Assembly (NCBI GenBank): GCA_021781075.1
Contig: JAJXXN010000098.1
Span: 1 to 21,951 of the forward strand
DNA length: 21,951 bases
DNA from: Acidobacteriota bacterium
Lineage (GTDB): Bacteria > Acidobacteriota > Terriglobia > Terriglobales > Acidobacteriaceae
Direction: 5' to 3'
Below the pieces are notes generated by a model. The model was not told the origin of the DNA, searched no databases, and was given only the letters and a program-made list of their open reading frames with translations. A program made the position numbers and the translations under genes. Below are positions 15,597 through 21,951 of this stretch, piece after piece. Positions within the stretch are counted from its first letter, which is position 1; every line of letters begins with the position of its first letter.

Positions 15597-16718
15597 TTAC
15601 TTCGCCCGCTTGTAAAACGGAATTGCCACGCGCTTGGCGCGCACGCTGTTGCCACGGCAATCGACAAACAAGTCGCCCTCGGCCGCGGCCACGTCGCGCG
15701 CCACCAGTGCCAGCGCGATGTTTGTCTTCAAATACGGCGCAGGCGAGCCGGAGGTGACCGTGCCGACCTTTTCGCCCGCCTCATTCAACACCGAATAGCC
15801 GTCACGGGCAATTCCGCGCTCCACCATCTCGAGGGCAATCAGTTTGCGCGCGGGGTTGCCGTTCAAGGCAGCCAGCGCGCCGCGTCCCACAAAATCGCCT
15901 TTGTCGAGCTTCAACCAACGCGCCAGCCCCGCCTCGTAAACATTCACAGCATCCGAGATCTCGTGTCCGTACAAACTCATCCCCGCCTCAAGCCGCAGCG
16001 TGTTGCGCGCGCCCAGGCCGCAGGGACGGATGCCAAACTCCGCGCCCGCTTCCAGCAGCGCGTTCCACATTTTCTCCGATGTCGGCACATCGGACGGAAA
16101 ATACAATTCAAACCCGTCCTCGCCCGTGTAGCCGGTGCGCGCGATCAAAACATTTCCCACGCCCGCAACCTCGCCCCAGGTGAACCAGTAATTTTTGAGC
16201 GCGCCAATATCCACCGCCGTCAGCTTCCCCAGCACATCCAGCGCCTTTGGCCCCTGCACCGCCAACTGCGCGTAGTACGGCGAGTAATCGCTGACGTGCA
16301 CACCGGGCCGCGCGCCTACCTGCGATTTGATCCACTGAAAATCCTTCTCGATATTGGCCGCATTCACAACGAATAGATAATCGTTCGGGCCCAGCCGGTG
16401 GACGAGAATGTCATCCACAAAGCAGCCATTGGGAGTCAGCAGCGCGGAGTAATGCGCCTGCCCGTCGGCGAGCTTCGCCGCATCGTTCATGGTTACGGCC
16501 TGCACGGCATCGAGCGCGCCGGGGCCGCGAAACTGGATCTCGCCCATGTGGCTCACATCAAAAAGCCCCACCGTATTGCGCACCGCCAGGTGCTCGGCAA
16601 TCAACCCGCCGCCGTTGGCGGGGTATTCGACCGGCATGTCCCACCCGCCAAAATCCACCATCTTCGCCTTCAAGGCGCGGTGCACCGCATTCAAAGGCGT
16701 CTTTTTCAACTCAGTCAT
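15597..16718 (-). CDS. gcvT: Aminomethyltransferase, glycine cleavage system T protein
   Basis: GcvT takes the aminomethyl group from lipoylated H protein and passes the one-carbon unit to tetrahydrofolate, releasing ammonia. The 373-residue protein shows the expected marks: KTPLNAVH and MVDFGGWDMPVEY at the front, VGLFDVSHMGEIQFRGP, the folate-site VDDILVHR with the conserved Asp pair at 102-103, NDYLFVVNAANIEKD, GYTGEDGFELY, and RLEAGMSLYGHEI. Start ATG 16718 is chosen for its GGGAG ribosome-binding site 8 nt away; an upstream in-frame start would add ten residues that the family lacks. gcvH and gcvP are not in the window, and no glycine-riboswitch pattern was recognised upstream. Confidence 0.93.
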   Translation of the reverse strand: MTELKKTPLNAVHRALKAKMVDFGGWDMPVEYPANGGGLIAEHLAVRNTVGLFDVSHMGEIQFRGPGALDAVQAVTMNDAAKLADGQAHYSALLTPNGCFVDDILVHRLGPNDYLFVVNAANIEKDFQWIKSQVGARPGVHVSDYSPYYAQLAVQGPKALDVLGKLTAVDIGALKNYWFTWGEVAGVGNVLIARTGYTGEDGFELYFPSDVPTSEKMWNALLEAGAEFGIRPCGLGARNTLRLEAGMSLYGHEISDAVNVYEAGLARWLKLDKGDFVGRGALAALNGNPARKLIALEMVERGIARDGYSVLNEAGEKVGTVTSGSPAPYLKTNIALALVARDVAAAEGDLFVDCRGNSVRAKRVAIPFYKRAK

Positions 16719-16870
16719 CACTCTGCTCCCGAAAATCTTTCCTCTCACACAATAGGGAGCAACAGCCTACCGGGTCAAATGCGTTGCGATTGGTGCATCG
16801 AGCAGATGCAGAATTTTGATGGAACCACGCAACGGAAGCTTGCGTAGCTTGCAAGATATGGAGGCTTCCC

Positions 16871-17086
16871 ATGCTTTTCTTTTCATTCTTCAAACTGATG
16901 TTCCTTGTGGCTGGGCTGGCGTTTTACTTTCTGCCCACGCTCATCGCCAACAGCCGGCGCTCGCAATCGCTTGCTGGAATTTTCATCCTCAACCTGCTGC
17001 TTGGCTGGACCTTCATCGGGTGGATTGCCGCGCTTGTCTGGGCCGCCACCAGCGAGCGCCGCTACTACGGCTACGTCCATTACTAG
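16871..17086 (+). CDS. Small membrane protein of the superinfection-immunity (Imm) family
   Basis: A 71-residue protein with two hydrophobic helices (about 3-22 and 36-58) and a basic link between them. The pattern FYFLPTLIANSRR, then IFILNLLLGWTFIGWIAALVWA, matches the Imm_superinfect family, named after the T4 protein that blocks DNA entry of a second phage. Many bacterial chromosomes carry members whose role is untested. The start has a very good ribosome-binding site (TGGAGG, 7 nt). No phage genes surround it. A 53-aa two-helix membrane gene follows by 61 nt on the same strand, and gcvT diverges upstream. Confidence 0.75.
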   Translation: MLFFSFFKLMFLVAGLAFYFLPTLIANSRRSQSLAGIFILNLLLGWTFIGWIAALVWAATSERRYYGYVHY

Positions 17087-17112
17087 ATGTCGAATTCAGC
17101 CGTCGGGCGATG

Positions 17113-17118
17113 TAGAAT
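17113..17118 (+). promoter_or_regulatory. Possible -10 box for the 53-aa gene
   Basis: TAGAAT directly after TG, 29 nt before the ATG at 17148. No clear -35 hexamer is seen, so the gene could also be read from the upstream promoter. Confidence 0.25.
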
Positions 17119-17147
17119 CATCGTTGACCTTGAACGGAGTTCAACCG

Positions 17148-17309
17148 ATGAACCTTGTCCGCGGCATTGTCATGCTCATCCTTGGCGCCGGCCTCATCTA
17201 CATGGGCTGGGCGCGCTACACCGGCACCCACGCGAAGCTGGCATTGGGAATTGGAGTGCTTGCCATTCTCGTTGGCGTCTGGCGCATTGTGAACCGCGAC
17301 AAGCGTTAG
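17148..17309 (+). CDS. 53-aa membrane protein with two helices, unknown function
   Basis: ATG 17148 has a ribosome-binding site (CGGAG, 8 nt), and the frame ends in TAG at 17309. Two hydrophobic stretches are visible, about 4-20 (VRGIVMLILGAGLIYMG) and 30-47 (ALGIGVLAILVGVWRIV). They are joined by a polar loop (WARYTGTHAK), and the end is basic (NRDKR). The frame stays open upstream to 16905, but without a sensible start and overlapping the Imm-family gene. I do not recognise a family. It ends 1 nt before the convergent amidohydrolase stop, with no hairpin between them. Confidence 0.6.
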   Translation: MNLVRGIVMLILGAGLIYMGWARYTGTHAKLALGIGVLAILVGVWRIVNRDKR

Positions 17310-17310
17310 C

Positions 17311-19029
17311 TCATTTCGAGTAGCCAGGGCCGCGCAAAACTTTTCCCGGCAGCGCGCCGGTCATCTTGCCACCCTCAATCACCGGGACGCCATTCACCAG
17401 CACATCCTCCATGCCAACGGAAAGCTGATTGGGATTCTCGAAGGTTGCGCGATCGGTAATTTTTTCCGGGTCAAAGACCACCACATCGGCCCACATTCCC
17501 GCCTTGATGACGCCGCGGTCCGTAAGCCGCATCTTCGCCGCTGGCATTGAGGAGAATTTCCGGATTGCATCGGGCAGGGTCAGCAGTTTTTCTTCGCGCA
17601 CATACTTGCGCAGTATCCTTGGAAAGGTCCCATAGGCGCGCGGGTGCGGGTGCTCCGTGCCGAGCAGGCCCTCGGGCGAAGTCCCCTCGGAATCATTGTC
17701 GATTGAAACCCACGGCTGCTCCAGTGCCACTCTCACGTCGGCCTCATCCATTCCAAAGACGGCAACCTCAGTTGCCCCGTTGTCGCGAATCAGAATCTCG
17801 CACATGGCATCAATCGGGTCCATCTTCCAACCGGCTGCAATCTCGTCCAGCCGCTTACCCTGAATCGGCAGCAGCGCCGGATTGTGGACCACGCCAATCA
17901 GGATCGCCTCGGCGCCGGGAATCTCCTGCCATTCGTTGTCCCATTGCTCGCCCGCGGAATCTTTCCCGCTTGTGAGCAGGTCGCGGCGAATCTTAGCCCG
18001 CGTCGCCGGGTCCTTCAAGCGCCCAATCATTTTTTCGTCGCCGCCATCGTGCGCCCACGGGGGAATAAACGCGGAAAAGCCGTTGAACCACGCCGTGTAA
18101 GCGTAGGTGTTCGCGCTCACTTCAACGCCCGCCTTCCGCGCCGCGTCAATCCGCGCGACAATCTGCGGCATCCGCCCCCAGTTCGCCTTGCCCGCGGCCT
18201 TCAAGTGCCAGATCTCAACGGGAATCCCCGCTTCGCGGCCAATGCGCACCGCCTCGTCAATCGCCTCAAACTCCGCGTCGCCTTCACTGCGCATGTGCGA
18301 GGCATAAATGCCGCCGTACTTGGCCGCCTCACTGGCGAGCGCAATCAATTCCCCGGTTTTGGCATATGGCGCGGGCGCGTACTGCAGCGAGGTTGAAAGC
18401 CCCATCGCGCCGTCTTTCATCGCCTCGGCAACCAGTGCCTTCATCTGCGCAAGCTGCGCCGTGGTCGGCTGCACATCGGCATCGCCCAGCACCATGCGCC
18501 GCACACTGGTCTCGCCCACGTAGCTTGCCAGGTTGATGCCCATGCCGTGCCGCTCGAGCGTGGTGAAGTACTCGCCCAGCGTGTGCCACCCGGGCATTAT
18601 TTTGTAGTGCTCATAACTGCCGCGGTCTGCGGCCAGCATCGCATCGTTCACCGGCCCGGCGGAATCGCCCTCGCCTGTGATTTCCGTCGTGATGCCTTGA
18701 AAAATCTTTGAGGGCACGCGCGGCTCAACCAGCATTGTCAATTCCGACTGACCCAGCATGTCAATGAATCCCGGCGCAACCACCAATCCATTTGCGTCAA
18801 TGCGCTTTGTTGCCGCGTGCCCGTCGAGCCGCCCAATGGCCACAATTCGCCCTGCGCGTATGCCCACATCCGCCGCATACCACGGCGAACCTGTGCCATC
18901 TAGGATGTGTCCATGCACAATGAGCACGTCAAAGGGCGCGTCCTGTTGCGCAAGTTGCGCAGGTAGGCGCAGCGCGAGCGCGCCAATCAATAAGACCATC
19001 AACCACATACAGCGCCTAGATCCGTTCAT
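17311..19029 (-). CDS. Secreted D-aminoacylase-like amidohydrolase (altered metal site)
   Basis: The 572-residue protein belongs to the amidohydrolase-3 / N-acyl-D-amino-acid deacylase group. It has a signal peptide (about 8-25), then FDVLIVHGHILDGTGSPW and VVAPGFIDM. Metal ligands further on are kept: H245 in YASHMRSEGD, H275 in EIWHLKAAG, and an Asp in SIDNDSEGTSPEG. The HxH expected after GFID is replaced by MLGQSELTML (91-100), and the usual GNCG cysteine region reads TGEGDSAG. It may use one metal, or be a specialised subfamily whose substrate differs from N-acyl-D-amino acids. ATG 19029 is chosen for its AGGGAGG ribosome-binding site. The gene stands alone, divergent from the bactofilin gene. 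Confidence 0.85.
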   Translation of the reverse strand: MNGSRRCMWLMVLLIGALALRLPAQLAQQDAPFDVLIVHGHILDGTGSPWYAADVGIRAGRIVAIGRLDGHAATKRIDANGLVVAPGFIDMLGQSELTMLVEPRVPSKIFQGITTEITGEGDSAGPVNDAMLAADRGSYEHYKIMPGWHTLGEYFTTLERHGMGINLASYVGETSVRRMVLGDADVQPTTAQLAQMKALVAEAMKDGAMGLSTSLQYAPAPYAKTGELIALASEAAKYGGIYASHMRSEGDAEFEAIDEAVRIGREAGIPVEIWHLKAAGKANWGRMPQIVARIDAARKAGVEVSANTYAYTAWFNGFSAFIPPWAHDGGDEKMIGRLKDPATRAKIRRDLLTSGKDSAGEQWDNEWQEIPGAEAILIGVVHNPALLPIQGKRLDEIAAGWKMDPIDAMCEILIRDNGATEVAVFGMDEADVRVALEQPWVSIDNDSEGTSPEGLLGTEHPHPRAYGTFPRILRKYVREEKLLTLPDAIRKFSSMPAAKMRLTDRGVIKAGMWADVVVFDPEKITDRATFENPNQLSVGMEDVLVNGVPVIEGGKMTGALPGKVLRGPGYSK

Positions 19030-19290
19030 CCGTCTGGCCTCCCTGTTGTCATTTGCACCGCATTGACAGCACTTTAACCTGTCGCCCATTCATTTCAAAA
19101 TGAAATTCCTCGCCCGCGCTCCCTTCCCATTGCGCTGCGCTCTTCACACCCTCTACAATTTCTTTGTCTGCTCCTTCTGGTTTTGAAGCAAACTAACAGT
19201 TGCCTTCAACTCTTAAGTAACCTTTGCCTCCGCCACCATTCACTGCCAGCTTCGTCAAACGAACACGTCCCAAGAAAAGGAACCCTGCTT

Positions 19291-19785
19291 ATGTGCGCGA
19301 TGTGGAAACCCACCCAGCCGAATGCCTCCCCCGCTCCCACGCCCGAACCCATCCGCCCGGCCCCAACGCCGACCTTTGAAGCAGCAGCGCGCCCCTCGGC
19401 AGCCAGTGAGCAGGCCTCCATCGGCAAGGGCCTCGGCTTCAAGGGGGAAATCACAGGCTCTGAATCGCTTTTCATCGACGGCAAGGTCGAGGGCAGCATC
19501 ACCCTGCCCGGGAACCGCGTCACGATCGGCCGCAACGGGATCGTCACCGCCAACATCACCGCGCGCGAAATCGTCGTCCTCGGCAAGGTGCGCGGCAATG
19601 TCACCGCCACGGATCGCGTGGACATTCGCAATGAAGGCTCGCTCACCGGCGACGTCGCCGCGGCGCGCATCAGCATTGAGGATGGCGCCTTTTTCAAGGG
19701 CGGAATCGATATTCGCAAGCCCGATGGCAAACCCTCCGCGCAGCAGCCTGAATCGCCCGCACAGGCGCAGCAGTTGCCGTCCTAA
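19291..19785 (+). CDS. Bactofilin (polymer-forming cytoskeletal protein)
   Basis: Bactofilins assemble without nucleotide into filaments that place cell-wall or envelope machinery. The 164-residue product has a Pro/Ala-rich flexible start (about 5-40), then the triangular beta-helix core at about 44-145. The core shows IGKGLGFKGEITGSESLFID, GKVEGSITL, TIGRNGIVTANITAREIVVL, GKVRGNVTATDRVDI and EGSLTGDVAAARISIEDGAF, with Gly and hydrophobic residues repeating at turn intervals. A Gln/Pro-rich tail follows. ATG 19291 is chosen because AAAAGG lies 10 nt upstream; ATG 19300 and a TTG at 19183 are alternatives. The gene ends at a good terminator, so the membrane-protein gene downstream may be transcribed separately or by read-through. 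Confidence 0.9.
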   Translation: MCAMWKPTQPNASPAPTPEPIRPAPTPTFEAAARPSAASEQASIGKGLGFKGEITGSESLFIDGKVEGSITLPGNRVTIGRNGIVTANITAREIVVLGKVRGNVTATDRVDIRNEGSLTGDVAAARISIEDGAFFKGGIDIRKPDGKPSAQQPESPAQAQQLPS

Positions 19786-19809
19786 GCTTGAAGCAGCGCT
19801 TCAGCACCG

Positions 19810-19836
19810 GGGAACGTGATTCTGCGTTCCCTTTTT
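19810..19836 (+). terminator. Rho-independent terminator after the bactofilin gene
   Basis: GGGAACG (19810-19816) pairs with CGTTCCC (19825-19831) around an 8-nt loop, followed by TTTTT. A weaker hairpin TGAAGC-AGC-GCTTCA precedes it at about 19790-19804. Confidence 0.75.
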
Positions 19837-19873
19837 GCTTTGCAAACAATACCTCTTCCACCGGCGGGCTTCC

Positions 19874-20272
19874 ATGTTCGAATTCACTGACTTTATCTAT
19901 TGGTGGACGCACCTCACCTTCGGCAAATTCATGGTGCTGGTGTATACGGCCCCTGTCTTCCTAATCACATGGAAACTGGCGGGCATTCCTTACGGCATCT
20001 CCGCCTGGCTGGCAAGCGCAATGCTCATTTACATCATGCGCATCAAATGGCTCTATTCCCGATATCCCTGGTACTGGGCCACCGCGCTCTGCGCCGGCGC
20101 GCTGCAATTCGTTTTTGTGCTTTACTGGCCAGTCCGACTGGCAATCGCCCTCCTCGGCCTTGGTTTTTGCACCGCATCCCTGGTGACCGACTTCCTCGTC
20201 CTCTATTATTTGTTTTCATTTGTCGGCAAACTGATGAATGCCCCGCTGGAAAAAGAGTTCATCTACGATTGA
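19874..20272 (+). CDS. Integral membrane protein, about four helices, unknown function
   Basis: The 132-residue product has hydrophobic segments at about 17-34, 42-55, 67-85 and 87-115. Aromatic residues are frequent (FTDFIYWWTHLTFGKF, WLYSRYPWYWATALC). There is no signal peptide, and the C-terminus is acidic and polar (NAPLEKEFIYD). I do not recognise a named family. ATG 19874 is preferred over a start at 19835 in the terminator region; only a weak GGCGGG precedes it. It lies between the bactofilin and the M28 peptidase genes on the same strand, 46 nt before the latter. A shared envelope role is possible but not shown. Confidence 0.7.
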   Translation: MFEFTDFIYWWTHLTFGKFMVLVYTAPVFLITWKLAGIPYGISAWLASAMLIYIMRIKWLYSRYPWYWATALCAGALQFVFVLYWPVRLAIALLGLGFCTASLVTDFLVLYYLFSFVGKLMNAPLEKEFIYD

Positions 20273-20318
20273 ATTCACTTCTTTCCGCCCGCGCCCCGCA
20301 TCCATTACCATCACTCTC

Positions 20319-21776
20319 ATGAAAATTGCTTCCCTTTTCCTCGTGCTCTGCGCGGCATTGCCCCTCAACGCGCAAACCCTGCAAGTCACACCCCAAACCC
20401 GCGAGGCACTCATCCGCCTCGGCGGCCAACTCATACTGGATGGCAAGGCCTACGAGTACGACCGCCAGCTCGCAGATGAAATCGGCCCACGCCTCACCGG
20501 AAGCGACAACTACGTGAAGGCCGCCGAGTATGCCAAGGGCGAGTTCACGCGCCTCGGCCTCAACAACGTTCACTTTGAATCCTGGACCATCCCCGCCACC
20601 TGGGAGCCAGATGGTGTCGGTGAAGCGCGCATGATAAAACCCCACCAGCAACGCCTGCACATGGAAAGCGAAGGCTGGTCGCAATCCACAAACGGCGAAA
20701 TCCGCGGAGAGCTATTTCACCTAAAGGCAGCCACCGTGGAAGCCGTCAAGGCCGATGCCTCAAAAATCAAGGACCACATCGTCTTCATTGACGGCGAAAC
20801 CATGCGCAACTCGCCGCAGCAGTTTGGCAAGCTCTTCGACGGCCTGATGGCGCTCACTCAAGCCGGCACCAAGGCGCTGATCCTCGGCTTCGGCACCACC
20901 AACGACGCGCCCAGTTACATTGGCCTCACCAATTTTGACGGCAGTCTCTTCCCGCTTCCCGCGGGCAACCTCGGCGAAGAAGACACGCTCCTCCTCGGCC
21001 GCCTGCTCAAGGAAGGCCCCGTCGAGGTTGAATTCAACTTCAAAAACAAGATTCGCCAGGGTGTGCCGGTCAACAACGTTGTCGCGGAAATCCCCGGCAC
21101 CGACCCCTCCAGCGGATTCATCGTCATCGGCGGCCACCTTGACTCATGGCACCCGGGAACCGGCGCGCAGGACAACGGCACCGGGGCATCCAGCGTGCTC
21201 GCCATCGCGCAAGCCATTCAAGCCGCGGGTCTCAAGCCGCGGCGCACCATCCGCTTCATCCTCTTTGGCGGTGAAGAGGAGGGCCTGATCGGCTCCATCC
21301 ACTACGCACGGGACCACGCCGCGGAGATGGACAAATGCGCAGGCGTCTTCGTCACCGACTCCGGCTCCGAGCCGCCCAAGGGCTGGTACACTTTTGGCCG
21401 CGCGGATGTGAAAGATTCGCTCGCGCTCCTCTCACCGCTGCTCGCCTCACTGGGCGCCGCAGGAACCACCGATGAAGGCGCACTTACCTTCGAGACCGAC
21501 GAAGCGCCCTTCCTTATCCATGGCGTGCCCTCGCTCGTGCTTTGGACGCCGATGGACAAATACTGGGGCCTGCACCACAAACCCAGCGACACCTTCGACA
21601 AAGTGGTGCAGCGTGACCTGAACCTCGGCGTCGCTGTCGTCGGAGTGACGGCCTACGCCTTCGCCGACGCACCCAACCGCTTGAAGCAGTTGGGCAATTC
21701 CGAAATGGAAGATGAGCTCAAAGGCATCAAAGCCTTGGATGAATACAAAGACATGAACGACCACAAGTTGTTCTGA
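20319..21776 (+). CDS. Secreted M28-family zinc metallopeptidase (carboxypeptidase Q-like)
   Basis: A 485-residue exported metallopeptidase. The signal peptide covers 1-18 (LPLNAQ). A PA-like insert lies at about 120-240, as in plasma glutamate carboxypeptidase relatives. The co-catalytic zinc site is complete: H273 and D285 in GGHLDSWHPGTGAQDNGTGA, the catalytic Glu and bridging ligand in FGGEEEGLIGS (E319/E320), D347 in FVTDSGSEP, and a His in LHHKPSDTFDKV (419/420). It should release amino acids from peptides outside the cytoplasm. The ATG at 20319 has no Shine-Dalgarno sequence; TACCAT ends 7 nt before it, which would suit a leaderless message. It follows the small membrane gene by 46 nt and ends at a hairpin. 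Confidence 0.9.
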   Translation: MKIASLFLVLCAALPLNAQTLQVTPQTREALIRLGGQLILDGKAYEYDRQLADEIGPRLTGSDNYVKAAEYAKGEFTRLGLNNVHFESWTIPATWEPDGVGEARMIKPHQQRLHMESEGWSQSTNGEIRGELFHLKAATVEAVKADASKIKDHIVFIDGETMRNSPQQFGKLFDGLMALTQAGTKALILGFGTTNDAPSYIGLTNFDGSLFPLPAGNLGEEDTLLLGRLLKEGPVEVEFNFKNKIRQGVPVNNVVAEIPGTDPSSGFIVIGGHLDSWHPGTGAQDNGTGASSVLAIAQAIQAAGLKPRRTIRFILFGGEEEGLIGSIHYARDHAAEMDKCAGVFVTDSGSEPPKGWYTFGRADVKDSLALLSPLLASLGAAGTTDEGALTFETDEAPFLIHGVPSLVLWTPMDKYWGLHHKPSDTFDKVVQRDLNLGVAVVGVTAYAFADAPNRLKQLGNSEMEDELKGIKALDEYKDMNDHKLF

Positions 21777-21790
21777 GGGTCCCCATTCAC

Positions 21791-21820
21791 GCAGGGTACA
21801 AGTTGCGATTTGTACCCTGC
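21791..21820 (+). terminator. Hairpin downstream of the M28 peptidase gene
   Basis: GCAGGGTACAA (21791-21801) and TTGTACCCTGC (21810-21820) form a perfect 11-bp stem with an 8-nt loop, 14 nt after the stop codon. Only a weak T-containing stretch follows, so it may be a terminator without a proper tail or an RNA-stabilising structure. I see no gene in the remaining 131 nt. Confidence 0.5.
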
Positions 21821-21951
21821 TGAATCAAATTGTGAGATGAAATGACCTGCAAAATAAATAGCTTTCGAGTTCCAAGCGCAACAGTTGGCCGCCCACTCCT
21901 GTAGTCTCTTTTCTGGTATTCCTCACTAAAGTAGGGCAGGAAGAGTTAGGC

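Noticed and set aside
16719..16870. Possible glycine riboswitch upstream of gcvT
   Set aside because: The short leader lacks the conserved paired aptamer pattern, and gcvT has an ordinary ribosome-binding site close to its start.

Overview
This 22-kb window looks like chromosome from a GC-rich (about 60%) soil-type bacterium, most likely an acidobacterium of the Terriglobia (Acidobacteriaceae-like) group. That placement is an inference from the mix of families: secreted glycoside hydrolases, a DUF3089 hydrolase, a PiT phosphate carrier, an FN3 lipoprotein, a bactofilin and D-aminoacylase-like amidohydrolases. No rRNA or other marker gene is present to confirm it. I see no tRNA, rRNA, CRISPR array, transposase, integrase or prophage module.

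Layout. 1-552 (-): start of an FN3-repeat lipoprotein running off the left edge. 661-816 (+): a very basic 51-aa protein, closed by a strong terminator. 932-5486 (+): an APC amino-acid permease, a secreted DUF3089 alpha/beta hydrolase, an adenosine deaminase-family enzyme and a small one-helix membrane protein, ending at a bidirectional terminator. 5541-10346 (-): an RluB-type pseudouridine synthase with very long low-complexity tails, scpB overlapping it, and a PiT phosphate transporter. 10347-10714: a divergent promoter region. 10715-15526 (+): three secreted proteins, namely one with a chitobiase C-terminal-like domain, a beta-helix glycosidase (GH28/GH49-like) with PKD-like and PA14 domains, and a GH30 glycosidase. 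15597-16718 (-): gcvT. 16871-17309 (+): two tiny membrane proteins, one matching the superinfection-immunity (Imm) family. 17311-19029 (-): a secreted D-aminoacylase-like amidohydrolase. 19291-21776 (+): a bactofilin, a four-helix membrane protein and a secreted M28 metallopeptidase, followed by a hairpin.

How the genes fit together. Much of the window deals with the cell surface and scavenging of polymers: exported sugar hydrolases, peptidase and amidohydrolase, plus uptake of amino acids and phosphate. Housekeeping functions (adenosine deaminase family, RluB, ScpB, GcvT) are interspersed. Most transcription units are one to three genes long, and several are closed by clear hairpins.

I found no convincing new defence system or mobile system. 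The points most worth a second look are: the recently expanded RG-rich repeat tail on the RluB homologue; an amidohydrolase lacking the family's HxH metal motif; a phage-immunity-family membrane protein; a strong 12-bp hairpin inside a secreted-protein gene; a small upstream reading frame overlapping the phosphate-transporter start; and several starts that look leaderless.
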